The position numbers and the translations under genes are program-made. Under the pieces are notes generated by a model. That model ran no database searches. It was not told the origin of the DNA and saw only the letters and a list, made by a program, of their open reading frames with translations. Shown here piece by piece: positions 20,739 to 30,200 of a stretch of DNA of 38,977 bases. The stretch spans positions 1-38,977 of the forward strand of contig SMWY01000091.1 in assembly GCA_004356555.1 (NCBI GenBank), read 5' to 3'. Source of the stretch: Candidatus Dadabacteria bacterium. GTDB taxonomy: Bacteria; Desulfobacterota_D; UBA1144; Nemesobacterales; UBA2774. Numbering within the stretch: position 1 is the stretch's first letter; every line of letters begins with the position of its first letter.

Positions 20739-21111
20739 TTTCCTCATACGAAAACACAACACCCCTCATCCTCACTATGACCTTTATCTCGAAGTAGGAG
20801 ATGAATTAAAGTCATGGATTATTCCAAATGGTATTCCTACAATTAAGAAAGAAAAAAAAGTAGCAGTCGAGAACGAAATCCTTGACGAACCAATAGACAA
20901 TCTCGAATCTCAAGAAATATTTGAGGACGCTTACGGAAAAGGAAAAACAAAGCTCTGGGACAAGGGTATATATACTCTTGAAACCAATAAGAAAATAAAA
21001 ATCATAATCAAAGCCGAGGGCAACAAATTTAACGGAAAGTTCTTATTACATGTCCCTAACTGGGGGAGATGGACCAAGAAGAGGCTTTGGACGCTTGAGA
21101 TGATTCGGTAA
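20722..21111 (+). CDS. Stand-alone LigD-type 3'-phosphoesterase (PE)-like domain protein
   Basis: FLIRKHNTPHPHYDLYLEVGDELKSWIIPNGIP ... KKVAVENEILDEPID ... FEDAYGKGKTKLWDKGIYTLE ... NKFNGKFLLHVPNWGRWTKKRLWTLEMIR matches the LigD N-terminal PE-domain pattern. The ATG lies inside the end of coaX (17-nt overlap). Confidence 0.82.
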   Translation: MKETFNFLIRKHNTPHPHYDLYLEVGDELKSWIIPNGIPTIKKEKKVAVENEILDEPIDNLESQEIFEDAYGKGKTKLWDKGIYTLETNKKIKIIIKAEGNKFNGKFLLHVPNWGRWTKKRLWTLEMIR

Positions 21112-21391
21112 GTACAGGATCTCTCAAATTTATTTGAGATGACAAAGAGTATCCGCGCGCGGACTAGTTCTAAAAGATGAGATGCTGAAGTTTGGGTGTA
21201 ATGAGATGATGAGCCAAGACTAGTTGTGTTCTTGCTCTTAGGAGAAGGCGTCCAGTTCTTGTGCTAACTCAGAACTGTAGTTCAGCATGACTGAAAAACA
21301 AATCCCTCTTTATCTCCCTTTTCCTAAGGGAGAAGAAAAAGTAAGGAAAGACTTAACTATTCGGGGTTTATGTAATACAATCAAGGGCTAA
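21112..21391. repeat. Non-coding region with several hairpins and palindromes, possibly a patchwork of decayed dispersed intergenic repeats
   Basis: Hairpin TCTCAAA-ttta-TTTGAGA (21122-21139); perfect palindrome TCCGCGCGCGGA (21152-21163); GACTAGTT direct repeat (21162-21169, 21218-21225); hairpin TCTCCCTT-ttcct-AAGGGAGA (21313-21333). No long ORF. Confidence 0.55.
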
Positions 21392-22732
21392 ATGAACAAG
21401 AAGCTTATTATATTGCTGAGCGGGCTTATATCGGTTGGGATATATATGTTCTTGCCTGCCGACAAAAATGTGCTCAAAGGGCTTGCAATACTATTCTTTA
21501 TAGCAGCATTGTGGATTACAGAAGCACTTCCTATAACTGTGACCGCATTACTCGTGCCTATAGTTGCAGTTATGACCGGAATATTTGACGTAAGAGAAGC
21601 GCTCAGCTATTTTGCCCATCCAATAATATTCTTATTCTTAGGTGGATTCGGTCTGGCGGCTGCACTACACAAATACAACCTCGATGAGCTGTTCGCAGGT
21701 TTCATCATGAAGACTGCTGGCTCTAAGATGATTTTCTCAGTTATAGGCTTATTTATCGCGACTGCTCTAATCAGTATGTGGATTAGTAACACGGCTACTA
21801 CCGCTATAATGCTTCCTGTGGCGCTCGGGCTAATCTCAAAGATAAAGGAAAGAAATCATACAACTGAAGTGTTCATTTTGCTGGGAGTTGCCTTCTCTGC
21901 CAACATAGGTGGGATTGGGACTATAATTGGGAGCCCGCCGAATGCAATAACGGCTGCTAATCTGGGGCTTAGTTTTAGCGAATGGCTCTCAATAGGCATA
22001 CCGTTCATGCTGATACTATTTCCGATTATGGTGATAGTTCTTTACGTAATACTAAAACCTAAATTTCCGGATATGGCGGCTATTTACACAATCAAAACCC
22101 AAGACGTTTTCTGCAACAAAAAGAGTTATGCAGTAGTATCAATATTCGGCTTTACTATAATTTTATGGCTGCTTAGCAAACCAATATCGACTTGGCTTGG
22201 AATAGAAAAAGGTTTTGACTCGATTATCGCAGTATTCGCAATAGTACTATTAGTTTTATTCAGAACGATAAAATGGAAAGAGATTGAAAATTTCGCAGAC
22301 TGGGGAGTGCTTCTTCTTTTTGGGGGAGGATTGGTATTAAGCGGTATATTATCAGAAACAGGAGCAAGTGTATACTTAGCGAAATTAGTTGAAACTCATT
22401 TGGTAAATTACGGACCGTTCTTGTTGGTACTTGGAGCGGTAACTCTTATGATTTTTTTGACCGAGGTAGCAAGCAACACTGCAAGCGCTGCAATATTGGT
22501 CCCAATTTTTCTCGTACTCGGCCAGGAAATTGGGCATTTCCCACCATATGAACTTGCGCTTACAGTGGGAATTGCCGCCTCGTGCGCCTTTATGCTCCCA
22601 GTTGCCACACCGCCAAACGCTCTGGTATTTGGAACAGAAAGAATAAAACTGAAAGAGATGATGAAGGTTGGATTTGTATTGAATATTATATGCGCCTTGG
22701 TAATTAGTGTTGTGGCTTACTTAATTTTTTGA
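21392..22732 (+). CDS. DASS/SLC13-family sodium-coupled anion or dicarboxylate transporter
   Basis: MWISNTATTAIMLPVALGLI, NIGGIGTIIGSPPNAITAANLG, LTEVASNTASAAILVPIFLVLG, LPVATPPNALVFGTERI; polytopic membrane protein. Confidence 0.93.
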   Translation: MNKKLIILLSGLISVGIYMFLPADKNVLKGLAILFFIAALWITEALPITVTALLVPIVAVMTGIFDVREALSYFAHPIIFLFLGGFGLAAALHKYNLDELFAGFIMKTAGSKMIFSVIGLFIATALISMWISNTATTAIMLPVALGLISKIKERNHTTEVFILLGVAFSANIGGIGTIIGSPPNAITAANLGLSFSEWLSIGIPFMLILFPIMVIVLYVILKPKFPDMAAIYTIKTQDVFCNKKSYAVVSIFGFTIILWLLSKPISTWLGIEKGFDSIIAVFAIVLLVLFRTIKWKEIENFADWGVLLLFGGGLVLSGILSETGASVYLAKLVETHLVNYGPFLLVLGAVTLMIFLTEVASNTASAAILVPIFLVLGQEIGHFPPYELALTVGIAASCAFMLPVATPPNALVFGTERIKLKEMMKVGFVLNIICALVISVVAYLIF

Positions 22733-22746
22733 GGAAGCCACATAAA

Positions 22747-23175
22747 TCAATCGGCTTTATTAACTTCAGCAAGCTCGACAAGGACTCCATTCATTGCCTT
22801 GGGATGGATAAATGCAACTCTTGAATTGTAGGCGCCGGGGCGTGGAGATTCATCAATCAATCTTACACCCTGCTTTTTAAGTCTTTCGAGCACGGCTTCG
22901 ATATCGTCTACTTTAAAACATATATGGTGAATTCCCTCACCTCTTTTATCCAGAAACTTTGAGATAGGAGAGTTTTCGTCCATAGGTTCAAGTAGCTCAA
23001 TGGCAGTACCGCCGTCCTCAGGCACAAGCATTGAGGTATTAACTCCTTGATCCTCCACAACCTCGCGGTGTTCAACCCTAAGCCCAAGCGCAGTCTTATA
23101 TACTTCTTCTACTGCACTAAGATCTTTTACTGCAATAGCAACATGATATAAGTTTTCCAGTATGCCCTTTTCCAT
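22747..23175 (-). CDS. mce: Methylmalonyl-CoA epimerase
   Basis: LYHVAIAVKDLSAVEEVY, GTAIELLEPMDENSPISKFLDKRGEGIHHICFKVDDIEAVLERLK; glyoxalase/VOC fold family. Confidence 0.94.
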   Translation of the reverse strand: MEKGILENLYHVAIAVKDLSAVEEVYKTALGLRVEHREVVEDQGVNTSMLVPEDGGTAIELLEPMDENSPISKFLDKRGEGIHHICFKVDDIEAVLERLKKQGVRLIDESPRPGAYNSRVAFIHPKAMNGVLVELAEVNKAD

Positions 23176-23300
23176 AAATTATATTCCTCTCAATAATTAG
23201 TGATTTATTTGTATTATACGATTATCAGAATATACCTACAAATTTTAATTATGTGTAAAAACAGACCATTACAATATAAACTTATGTCATTATATAAGAT

Positions 23301-24425
23301 TTAATCCTTAGAATCATAGCCTGTGAGCTCAACATAGCCCTTTCCTGAAAATCCCTCACCAGAGATTTTGACAGCTCCCTCCCAGTAAATAAATGAGTGT
23401 AGGAGCTCTTGGTCTTGCAATAGCGGAACTACGTTTAATTCAATATCGTGTCCGGGAATAGAAATTCGCCATTTTGAAGGGTAATCAATACCTGTTTTTG
23501 AACTTTTCCATGTATCAAGAACTTCAATTTCAAAATCCGCTGCCTTAAGAGGTGTTAAGTCACCGTTTTTATTGACTATACTGCCTGAGGAATAGTTATC
23601 GATTCCACCGTCTTTTAGCCTAAGCTGATAGAGCATAATCTCCCGCCCGTCATCGAGTTGAATAGAAAACCAGTCCCAGCCCTCCTGATTCTCTCCAAGC
23701 GCGCTTGTACTCCATTCACGATCTAACCAGCTTAGACCACGAACTTCAAATTCCTGACCATCTATGATAACTCTGCCCGATGTATCAATGCGTGTTTGAG
23801 AGAAATAGTAAGACGCGTTTCCCGGTTCCTGACTTTTCTGACTAAGACCCTTATCGCCTTGTAGAACCACAGGCTTAGCGGGTTTTAACAACAAATTTAT
23901 AGAAATAGAACCATCGGTTGCCTTAAGTTTGAAACTTTTGCCCTCCCCTTGGACAGACCAGTCATCTATCCAAACTCGAAACGGCATACGCTCAGCACCT
24001 GCAAGTCCTAGAGCGCTCCTACTCCAGCGTTCGCTTGAATAAAATTCTCCGTTTTCAATATCGCTCAGTGCAAAGTGTGCAAAATATATCTGGTTTGAAG
24101 CCCATTCGGACTCTCTATCTACTTCATAAGAACTTAAGGCACGCCTGAAGAAGGTAAGCTGGTAGCCGAAATCCCGGCCCGAAGAGTCTACGAGATTACC
24201 AGTATAGTACCACCACTCAGTTTGATATTCAGGATGGGGGCCGAAGTCCTTGGGGAATTTAAAGTCTCTGGGCATTTGGACCCTTTTAAATCCGCTTATA
24301 TCATATCCTGAAAGAGACTGGGCAATATTGCCCGTTTCTTGAGCACTTCTGTTATCACCGCATGAAGTTACAATTACCGCTATAAATACCAAAGCTATAA
24401 CAAAATTTATAGGCCGAAAATCCAT
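23301..24425 (-). CDS. AttH/CrtC-like (lipocalin-like, 'hydroxyneurosporene synthase'-type) lipoprotein
   Basis: Lipobox VTSC; FPKDFGPHPEYQTEWWYYTGNLVDSSGRDFGYQLTFFRRAL, ALGENQEGWDWFSIQLDDGREIMLYQLR motifs. Confidence 0.9.
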   Translation of the reverse strand: MDFRPINFVIALVFIAVIVTSCGDNRSAQETGNIAQSLSGYDISGFKRVQMPRDFKFPKDFGPHPEYQTEWWYYTGNLVDSSGRDFGYQLTFFRRALSSYEVDRESEWASNQIYFAHFALSDIENGEFYSSERWSRSALGLAGAERMPFRVWIDDWSVQGEGKSFKLKATDGSISINLLLKPAKPVVLQGDKGLSQKSQEPGNASYYFSQTRIDTSGRVIIDGQEFEVRGLSWLDREWSTSALGENQEGWDWFSIQLDDGREIMLYQLRLKDGGIDNYSSGSIVNKNGDLTPLKAADFEIEVLDTWKSSKTGIDYPSKWRISIPGHDIELNVVPLLQDQELLHSFIYWEGAVKISGEGFSGKGYVELTGYDSKD

Positions 24426-24439
24426 TTATTAAACTCTCC

Positions 24440-27004
24440 TCACTCTTCCCTGATTAGTTTCCCGACATCTTCTTTACCAATCCTGTATGCCGGATATATG
24501 CCGGCTGCAATAGCGGCGATTAAAGCTATCACAATAGCCTCCATAATATATTTAGGCTCTAAAACAAAATTCAAAGTCCATCCGAATGAGCGGAGATTAA
24601 TCACATAAATAAGTATTAATGAAAGCACTACTCCAAGTGGTATTGAAAAAAGCCCCGCTGTAAGACCCATCAGCCCGTTCTCTAAAAACATCATCCTTCG
24701 AAGCTGTGATACAGTCATACCTAACGCACGAAATACCCCGAACTCACGACCCCTTTCTAACTGAAGCGCCATGAGTGAGCTTAGTACACTTATGAAAGCT
24801 ACAATTGCAATTAAGATTCTTAAAGCAGATGTAACGGTAAATGTCCTGTCAAAGGTGTTAATCGCCGATTTTTTAAGCGCGGTATTTGATCTGATATTGA
24901 GGTTATGGTCTTTAGACAAATATGCTCTAAGCTCTTCTACAGTCTTATCAACATCATCGCCAGGCAAAAGATAAACACCAAGCGAGTTAATTTGATTATC
25001 ACCCCAATTAGAGCGGAACACCTCATCTGAAATTAGAACTACACCTGCCTGTGAGCCGTAGTCATAATAAACCCCAGCTATTTCAAACTCTTTTACTCCC
25101 TTGTCAGTCGGAAGCTCAATCACATTTCCGGGGCCGGGCTTTATATTATTTCTGTAGGCAAATGACTCTGAGATAAGTACGGAGCTATCTTTCATTTGAT
25201 CCCAGAGCTTTTCATTATTCCCTCTATTCCAAATAAAACTTCTATTCTTTGCTGCTAAGTCCTCTGTAACTGCGACCAGATTAAACAGACCGTAAACGGA
25301 GCTCTGAAATTGAACTCTCCTTACGGTTGAGACTCTATCTACTCCCGGGAAATTTTCGACTTCTGCTCTTAAGGCAGGATCGAGCCCTGCCTTACCGCTG
25401 ATATTTGAAGATGGCATCGATATGAAAATGTCCGCGGTAAGAGCAATATCAATCCAATTCACCACAGTGCTTCGGAAACTACCTATCATAATGCTCACAC
25501 TTAATATCACAGAAATTGCGACAGTAAGGGAAGCAATAGCAATCCCTGTGCGGCTAGTGGACCTTAGTATATTACGGGGGGCCATACGTCCGATCACAGA
25601 GGTCTGGCTTAAAATAAGCGAGAAAAAACGCATAGAGACAGCAGTGCAGACGGGAACTATGAGCGACGCACCAAATAATATTAAGAATACCGAAATAAGA
25701 CTAAGCACGAGACTCTTTGTCGGTAGAAGTATTAGAATAAAACCAAGACCGATAAAAACGAGGCCTGAGAGAGTAAGGAACGGAACTATTTTGATAAAAT
25801 ATTTCTCAAGCCCAGAGCGGCGAAGAACATTAATAGGGCTAATACGGGAAGCCTCGAATGCAGGAACAATAGCGGCTAATAATGCGGCTAATATGCCCGC
25901 CAACATTCCTTTAACAATGGTTTCCGGAGAGACTGTAAAATTTGTAACCGTGAGAGTAAAATAAAGGTCATTAATTGTAGTGGTTACAAGCTCTACTATC
26001 CCGCGACCTAATAATATCCCGCCTATAACACCGATCAGACTCGCGATGGTGCCAATTATTAGCGCTTCTACCAAAACCATTTTAAATATTTGGCGGCGTG
26101 TAACACCGATTGACCTAAGTGTTCCGATAATCGAGCGCCTCTGTATTACCGAGAATGAAACTATGTTATAGATCAGAAAGACTCCTACGAAAAGTGCCAA
26201 TAGACTAAGGGCGGTCAGGTTAAGTTCAAACGAGCGGGTCAGGCTTTTTGCAGAACCCAAGAGCATGTCCTTTTTGTTGATTTCAATTGTGGGAGGAAGC
26301 ATATCCTTAATGCGTTTTAGATCTTCGACTCCTTTCGGAGTATTTTCATCAATAACCAGATCAATTTGGGATAAAACACCTAGCTTGCCAAGCAGTTCCT
26401 GAGCTGTGGATATGTCTGTAAGGACAATGCCACCTAAACTTTCCGAAAGCCCATCATCATTTGAATCAAGAAAACCTACTACTTCTATGTTGAGAGTTTT
26501 TGAGCCGTAACTTATTTTTAGTACACTTCCGGTATCGATACCGGCACTTTGGGCTAACTGCGGGGATATAAGAGCAGTGCCGGGCTTAGTCATCAATTCA
26601 CTCAAAGTATTCTGTGAAAGGTTACCAATAGGGCTAGTTTTATTATCATAAAATATTAAATCCGCAAAAAAGTCAATTCCTAAAAGACGTACAGCCCTGC
26701 CGCCAAGCTCTACTATATTTACATAATCCTCTACAATGGGAGCTATATTACGAATACCTAATTCGAGCCTAAGGTCCTTATATATTGTTTCATCAATATG
26801 TGAGTATGTACCTAATATCTGGTGCGTGCTCTTACTTGATAGCATCTCCTTAGAAAGAGTGAATGAGCGGCTTGCACTTTGATTTGCAATATCCACTGAT
26901 ACCACCAGAGCCACGCCAAACGCTATTCCGATAATTAGAAGAATGTTCTGGAGCAAGTGCTTTTTGATATAACCGAAACTGACAAGAAAGAGTGGATAAT
27001 TCAT
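24440..27004 (-). CDS. ABC transporter permease with two FtsX-like domains
   Basis: NIVSFSVIQRRSIIGTLRSIGVTRRQIFKMVLVEALIIG and RGREFGVFRALGMTVSQLRRMMFLENGLMGLTAG (two FtsX modules). Confidence 0.94.
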   Translation of the reverse strand: MNYPLFLVSFGYIKKHLLQNILLIIGIAFGVALVVSVDIANQSASRSFTLSKEMLSSKSTHQILGTYSHIDETIYKDLRLELGIRNIAPIVEDYVNIVELGGRAVRLLGIDFFADLIFYDNKTSPIGNLSQNTLSELMTKPGTALISPQLAQSAGIDTGSVLKISYGSKTLNIEVVGFLDSNDDGLSESLGGIVLTDISTAQELLGKLGVLSQIDLVIDENTPKGVEDLKRIKDMLPPTIEINKKDMLLGSAKSLTRSFELNLTALSLLALFVGVFLIYNIVSFSVIQRRSIIGTLRSIGVTRRQIFKMVLVEALIIGTIASLIGVIGGILLGRGIVELVTTTINDLYFTLTVTNFTVSPETIVKGMLAGILAALLAAIVPAFEASRISPINVLRRSGLEKYFIKIVPFLTLSGLVFIGLGFILILLPTKSLVLSLISVFLILFGASLIVPVCTAVSMRFFSLILSQTSVIGRMAPRNILRSTSRTGIAIASLTVAISVILSVSIMIGSFRSTVVNWIDIALTADIFISMPSSNISGKAGLDPALRAEVENFPGVDRVSTVRRVQFQSSVYGLFNLVAVTEDLAAKNRSFIWNRGNNEKLWDQMKDSSVLISESFAYRNNIKPGPGNVIELPTDKGVKEFEIAGVYYDYGSQAGVVLISDEVFRSNWGDNQINSLGVYLLPGDDVDKTVEELRAYLSKDHNLNIRSNTALKKSAINTFDRTFTVTSALRILIAIVAFISVLSSLMALQLERGREFGVFRALGMTVSQLRRMMFLENGLMGLTAGLFSIPLGVVLSLILIYVINLRSFGWTLNFVLEPKYIMEAIVIALIAAIAAGIYPAYRIGKEDVGKLIREE

Positions 27005-27027
27005 ATTAAGTAGATACCAACATTACA

Positions 27028-27726
27028 TTATTCAGAAAAAAGTTTCCCATTATGAATGGTGTAAACCTGGTCTGCATATTCTATTATCTCAAGACTATGA
27101 GTAGCAAATATCATAGTTTTTTCTTCCTCACGGGCCACACCCAGGAGCAGGGCCAGTATTTCTTTTGCAGTCTCATCGTCTAAATTTCCTGTAGGTTCAT
27201 CGGCCAGAACTAAATCCGGATCGTTGATAAGAGCCCGCGCGATTGCAACACGCTGCTGCTCCCCTCCTGACAGGACGTCCGGGTAAGAATTCAATCTATC
27301 GCCCAGATTAACTCTTTCTAACAATTCCCCGGCACGAAGCCGACTTTCCTGACTGTTTGTACCATTTAATTCACAGGGCAGTGCTACGTTCTCAATTACA
27401 CTTAGTGTAGGAATAAGGTTGAAGAACTGAAAAATTATCCCGACCTGGTTCCTTCTGATCAAAGTGAGCTGATCTTCTGAAAGACCTGAAAGAAGAGTCT
27501 CCCCAATCCATACTTCACCACTATCCGGATAATCAATGCCGGAGATAAGATTAAGCAGTGTAGTCTTACCCGAGCCGCTCTTTCCTACTAATGCGATAAT
27601 CTCGCCTTGATAGAACTCAGCATTTATATTGTCAATAATGTTAATGCTTGCCCCAGCCTCTTGGTAATATTTGCAAAGGTTTTTGAGGCGAAGTTTTATA
27701 TGTCTCTTAGAGTTTTCTTTAGACAT
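27028..27726 (-). CDS. ABC transporter ATP-binding protein, LolD/MacB-type
   Basis: Walker A GKSGSGKTTLL, Q-loop FQFFNLIPTLSVIENV, signature LSGGEQQRVAIARAL, Walker B LVLADEPTGNLD. Confidence 0.96.
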   Translation of the reverse strand: MSKENSKRHIKLRLKNLCKYYQEAGASINIIDNINAEFYQGEIIALVGKSGSGKTTLLNLISGIDYPDSGEVWIGETLLSGLSEDQLTLIRRNQVGIIFQFFNLIPTLSVIENVALPCELNGTNSQESRLRAGELLERVNLGDRLNSYPDVLSGGEQQRVAIARALINDPDLVLADEPTGNLDDETAKEILALLLGVAREEEKTMIFATHSLEIIEYADQVYTIHNGKLFSE

Positions 27727-27866
27727 TTAAGAATGGTTAAATCTGAATTTATAGATCTAATTTAAGAGTAATGACATCTCAATCTATTTCAAGGCCGGGC
27801 TAATTTAGTGAATTATAGATCCTTACTTTATGGGATTTAATTGCTGGAAGAAAAATAGGAATCAGC

Positions 27867-29360
27867 TTATTCCGCTATTAACTTATATTTTTCCATTCTT
27901 CCTTCTACGGGCTTATATTCAATCTCTAAACCGTGTTTTTCCTCAAGACGTTTGAGATTATCTTTTTCTGAATCTAATAAGCTCTTAATTACAACTGGGT
28001 TTGCCTGTACGGTGATCTTTTTATTCACAGGTTTAGTCAGGCGTTTTTTGATATCCCTAATTATTTCATAGGAAATAGTGTCTATAGATTTTAAATATCC
28101 TATACCGTCACAACTAAAACAAGGCTCAGCCAGTTCTTTTAAAATACTTTCTCTCAGGCGCTGGCGGGTCATTTGAATAACTCCGAAAGGAGACATTTCA
28201 AGTACAACGGATCGGGCTCTATCATGTTTAAGAGCCTCTACAAAACACTCGTAAATTCCTTCTCTCAGCTGGCGGCTTTTAATATCTATAAAATCTATTA
28301 CAATTATCCCCACGAGATTTCTTAATCTTATTTGTCTTACTATTTCTAAGGCGGATTCCACATTTATATTATAGATAGTTTCCTCTGGGTCTTTCCCGCT
28401 TTGATATCTGCCTGTATTCACATCTATGACTGTTAGCCCTTCCGCTTCCTCAATAATGATATGCCCGCCCGATTTAAGCCAAACCTTTTTCTTAAATATC
28501 TTCTTTATCTCATTTTCAACTCCGTATTTTGAGAACAAGGGGTTAGAGTCTTTATACAACTCCACATCTACATTAGAATCAGGGAAATTGCGCTTTAAAT
28601 AGTTAGTAATTTCCCTGTATGCATTATCTGAATCCACTACTATCTTATTGACTTTGTTTGAGACAAAATCTCTAGCAGCTTTAAGGTAAAGTTTAGGTTC
28701 TTCATAAATTAACGAGGGTCCACTCTTTTCTTCATTAGCTTTCTTAACACCTTCCCATATGGAAAGAAGCTCCTTTAAATCCTGTGCAAGTTCTTTCTCG
28801 GAAACTCCCGCGCTCGCAGTTCTCGCAATTAACCCACTCCCTTCAGGTTTTAGCTTTTTAATTGATTCACTTAATCTCTCCCTTTCTTCACTATCTTCAA
28901 TTTTTCGGGATATCCCGACTATATCTATGCTTCCTAACAGCACCAAATACTTTCCGGGAATAGCAATATAGGATGATAGCTTTGCCCCTTTGCCACTAAC
29001 AGATTCTTTTAACACCTGAACTAGAACATGCTGCCCTTCTCTTAAGATGTCCTGGATCAGATTCTTTTGTTGCTTATTAAAATCTTGGACACTATCCTCT
29101 TCACCGTTCTCAAGAAAAAACTCATAGAGAGTGTCTTCCTGCACATCTTCGACCGAGATAAAACCGGCTTTTTCTATACCAATATCTATAAAGGCAGCCT
29201 GCATCCCAGGAACTACTTTTCCCACTTTGCCCTTATATATATTTCCGACTATCCGCGGTGTGGACTTCCTCTCAATATAGAGCTCTGCAACAGAACCATT
29301 TTCCATAACTGCAACTCTGGTTTCGTTGAATGTTACATTTATTAAAATTTGGTTGTCCAT
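27867..29360 (-). CDS. rng: Ribonuclease G/E family protein
   Basis: RIVGNIYKGKVGKVVPGMQAAFIDIG (S1 region), LTVIDVNTGRY, GIIVIDFIDIKS, VLEMSPFGVIQMTRQRLRESI, Zn-link-like CFSC. Confidence 0.95.
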   Translation of the reverse strand: MDNQILINVTFNETRVAVMENGSVAELYIERKSTPRIVGNIYKGKVGKVVPGMQAAFIDIGIEKAGFISVEDVQEDTLYEFFLENGEEDSVQDFNKQQKNLIQDILREGQHVLVQVLKESVSGKGAKLSSYIAIPGKYLVLLGSIDIVGISRKIEDSEERERLSESIKKLKPEGSGLIARTASAGVSEKELAQDLKELLSIWEGVKKANEEKSGPSLIYEEPKLYLKAARDFVSNKVNKIVVDSDNAYREITNYLKRNFPDSNVDVELYKDSNPLFSKYGVENEIKKIFKKKVWLKSGGHIIIEEAEGLTVIDVNTGRYQSGKDPEETIYNINVESALEIVRQIRLRNLVGIIVIDFIDIKSRQLREGIYECFVEALKHDRARSVVLEMSPFGVIQMTRQRLRESILKELAEPCFSCDGIGYLKSIDTISYEIIRDIKKRLTKPVNKKITVQANPVVIKSLLDSEKDNLKRLEEKHGLEIEYKPVEGRMEKYKLIAE

Positions 29361-29438
29361 GGGGATTATTCAAAACGTCTTTATCTAAATCTTGATAATA
29401 GATTTTAATTATAGTCTATAAGCTATACATATGAAAGC

Positions 29439-30110
29439 TTACGTATTGTTTGATTGTCCGGTCATGGGTACAAAACGGACGGCTGTGATTTTCTTTCTCT
29501 TTACGCCTTCGTTGGTATTTTCAATCAAGAGGAGTTCCTGGCTCAAATCCCCTACCGGGATGATCATTCTGCCGCCCTGGCTGAGCTGCTCTATTAGTTT
29601 ATCGGGTATATCGGCGGGCGCTGCAGTTACTATTATGCCCTCAAAAGGAGCATTCTCTTCCCACCCCCTATAACCGTCGCCAATCCTGTATTTAATATTC
29701 GAATATCCTAACTTTTCTAAAGTTTTGCGGGCGTTAGCAGCAGTATCTTCAATTATTTCAATCGTATACAGATCACATCCAGTTTCGGCAAGGATAGCCG
29801 ACTGGTAGCCTGAGCCGGTACCGATTTCTAAAATTTTTTTACCCGGCGAAGGATTTAGAAGCTCGGTCATAAGGGCAACCATATAAGGCTGAGATACTGT
29901 CTGTTCCTTTTCTATCGGGATCGGTTTATCATCATAAGCAGAATCCAGATAATCCTTTGGGACGAATAGATGCCTCTTAACTTTTAGCATTGCCTTAAGT
30001 ACTCTTGCATCCTTAATTCCCCTTAAGACAATTTGATTTTCCACCATGTCCCAGCGTCTTTCTATATATCTATCTTCATCAATACCTTCAGATAAACCAG
30101 GGGGATTCAT
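29439..30110 (-). CDS. pcm: Protein-L-isoaspartate O-methyltransferase
   Basis: MVENQIVLRGIKDARVLKAM, IPIEKEQTVSQPYMVALMTELL, ILEIGTGSGYQSAILAE, GRMIIPVG. Confidence 0.95.
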   Translation of the reverse strand: MNPPGLSEGIDEDRYIERRWDMVENQIVLRGIKDARVLKAMLKVKRHLFVPKDYLDSAYDDKPIPIEKEQTVSQPYMVALMTELLNPSPGKKILEIGTGSGYQSAILAETGCDLYTIEIIEDTAANARKTLEKLGYSNIKYRIGDGYRGWEENAPFEGIIVTAAPADIPDKLIEQLSQGGRMIIPVGDLSQELLLIENTNEGVKRKKITAVRFVPMTGQSNNT

Positions 30111-30200
30111 ATAAAGAGAATAACACTAATTTGCTATTAATTAATAAGGACTGGAAAAGCCATAAATTAAGACAAACATCCTGATTGTATTTTTAAATGG

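Noticed and set aside
20722-21111. Bacterial NHEJ (Ku-LigD) repair system
   Set aside because: Only a PE-like domain is present; no Ku, ligase or polymerase domain in the window.
21112-21140. Hairpin TCTCAAA/TTTGAGA as a Rho-independent terminator for the PE gene
   Set aside because: The stem is AT-rich and followed by GATGACAAAG rather than a T-tract.
23301-24425. Carotenoid 1,2-hydratase (CrtC) involved in carotenoid synthesis
   Set aside because: The lipobox and ABC-exporter linkage fit an AttH-like lipoprotein better, and no carotenoid genes are in the window.
24771-26171. Plus-strand ORFs (67, 180, 63 aa) within the permease gene
   Set aside because: Antisense shadows of a well-supported FtsX permease; Arg/Ile/Thr-rich low-complexity translations without recognisable domains.
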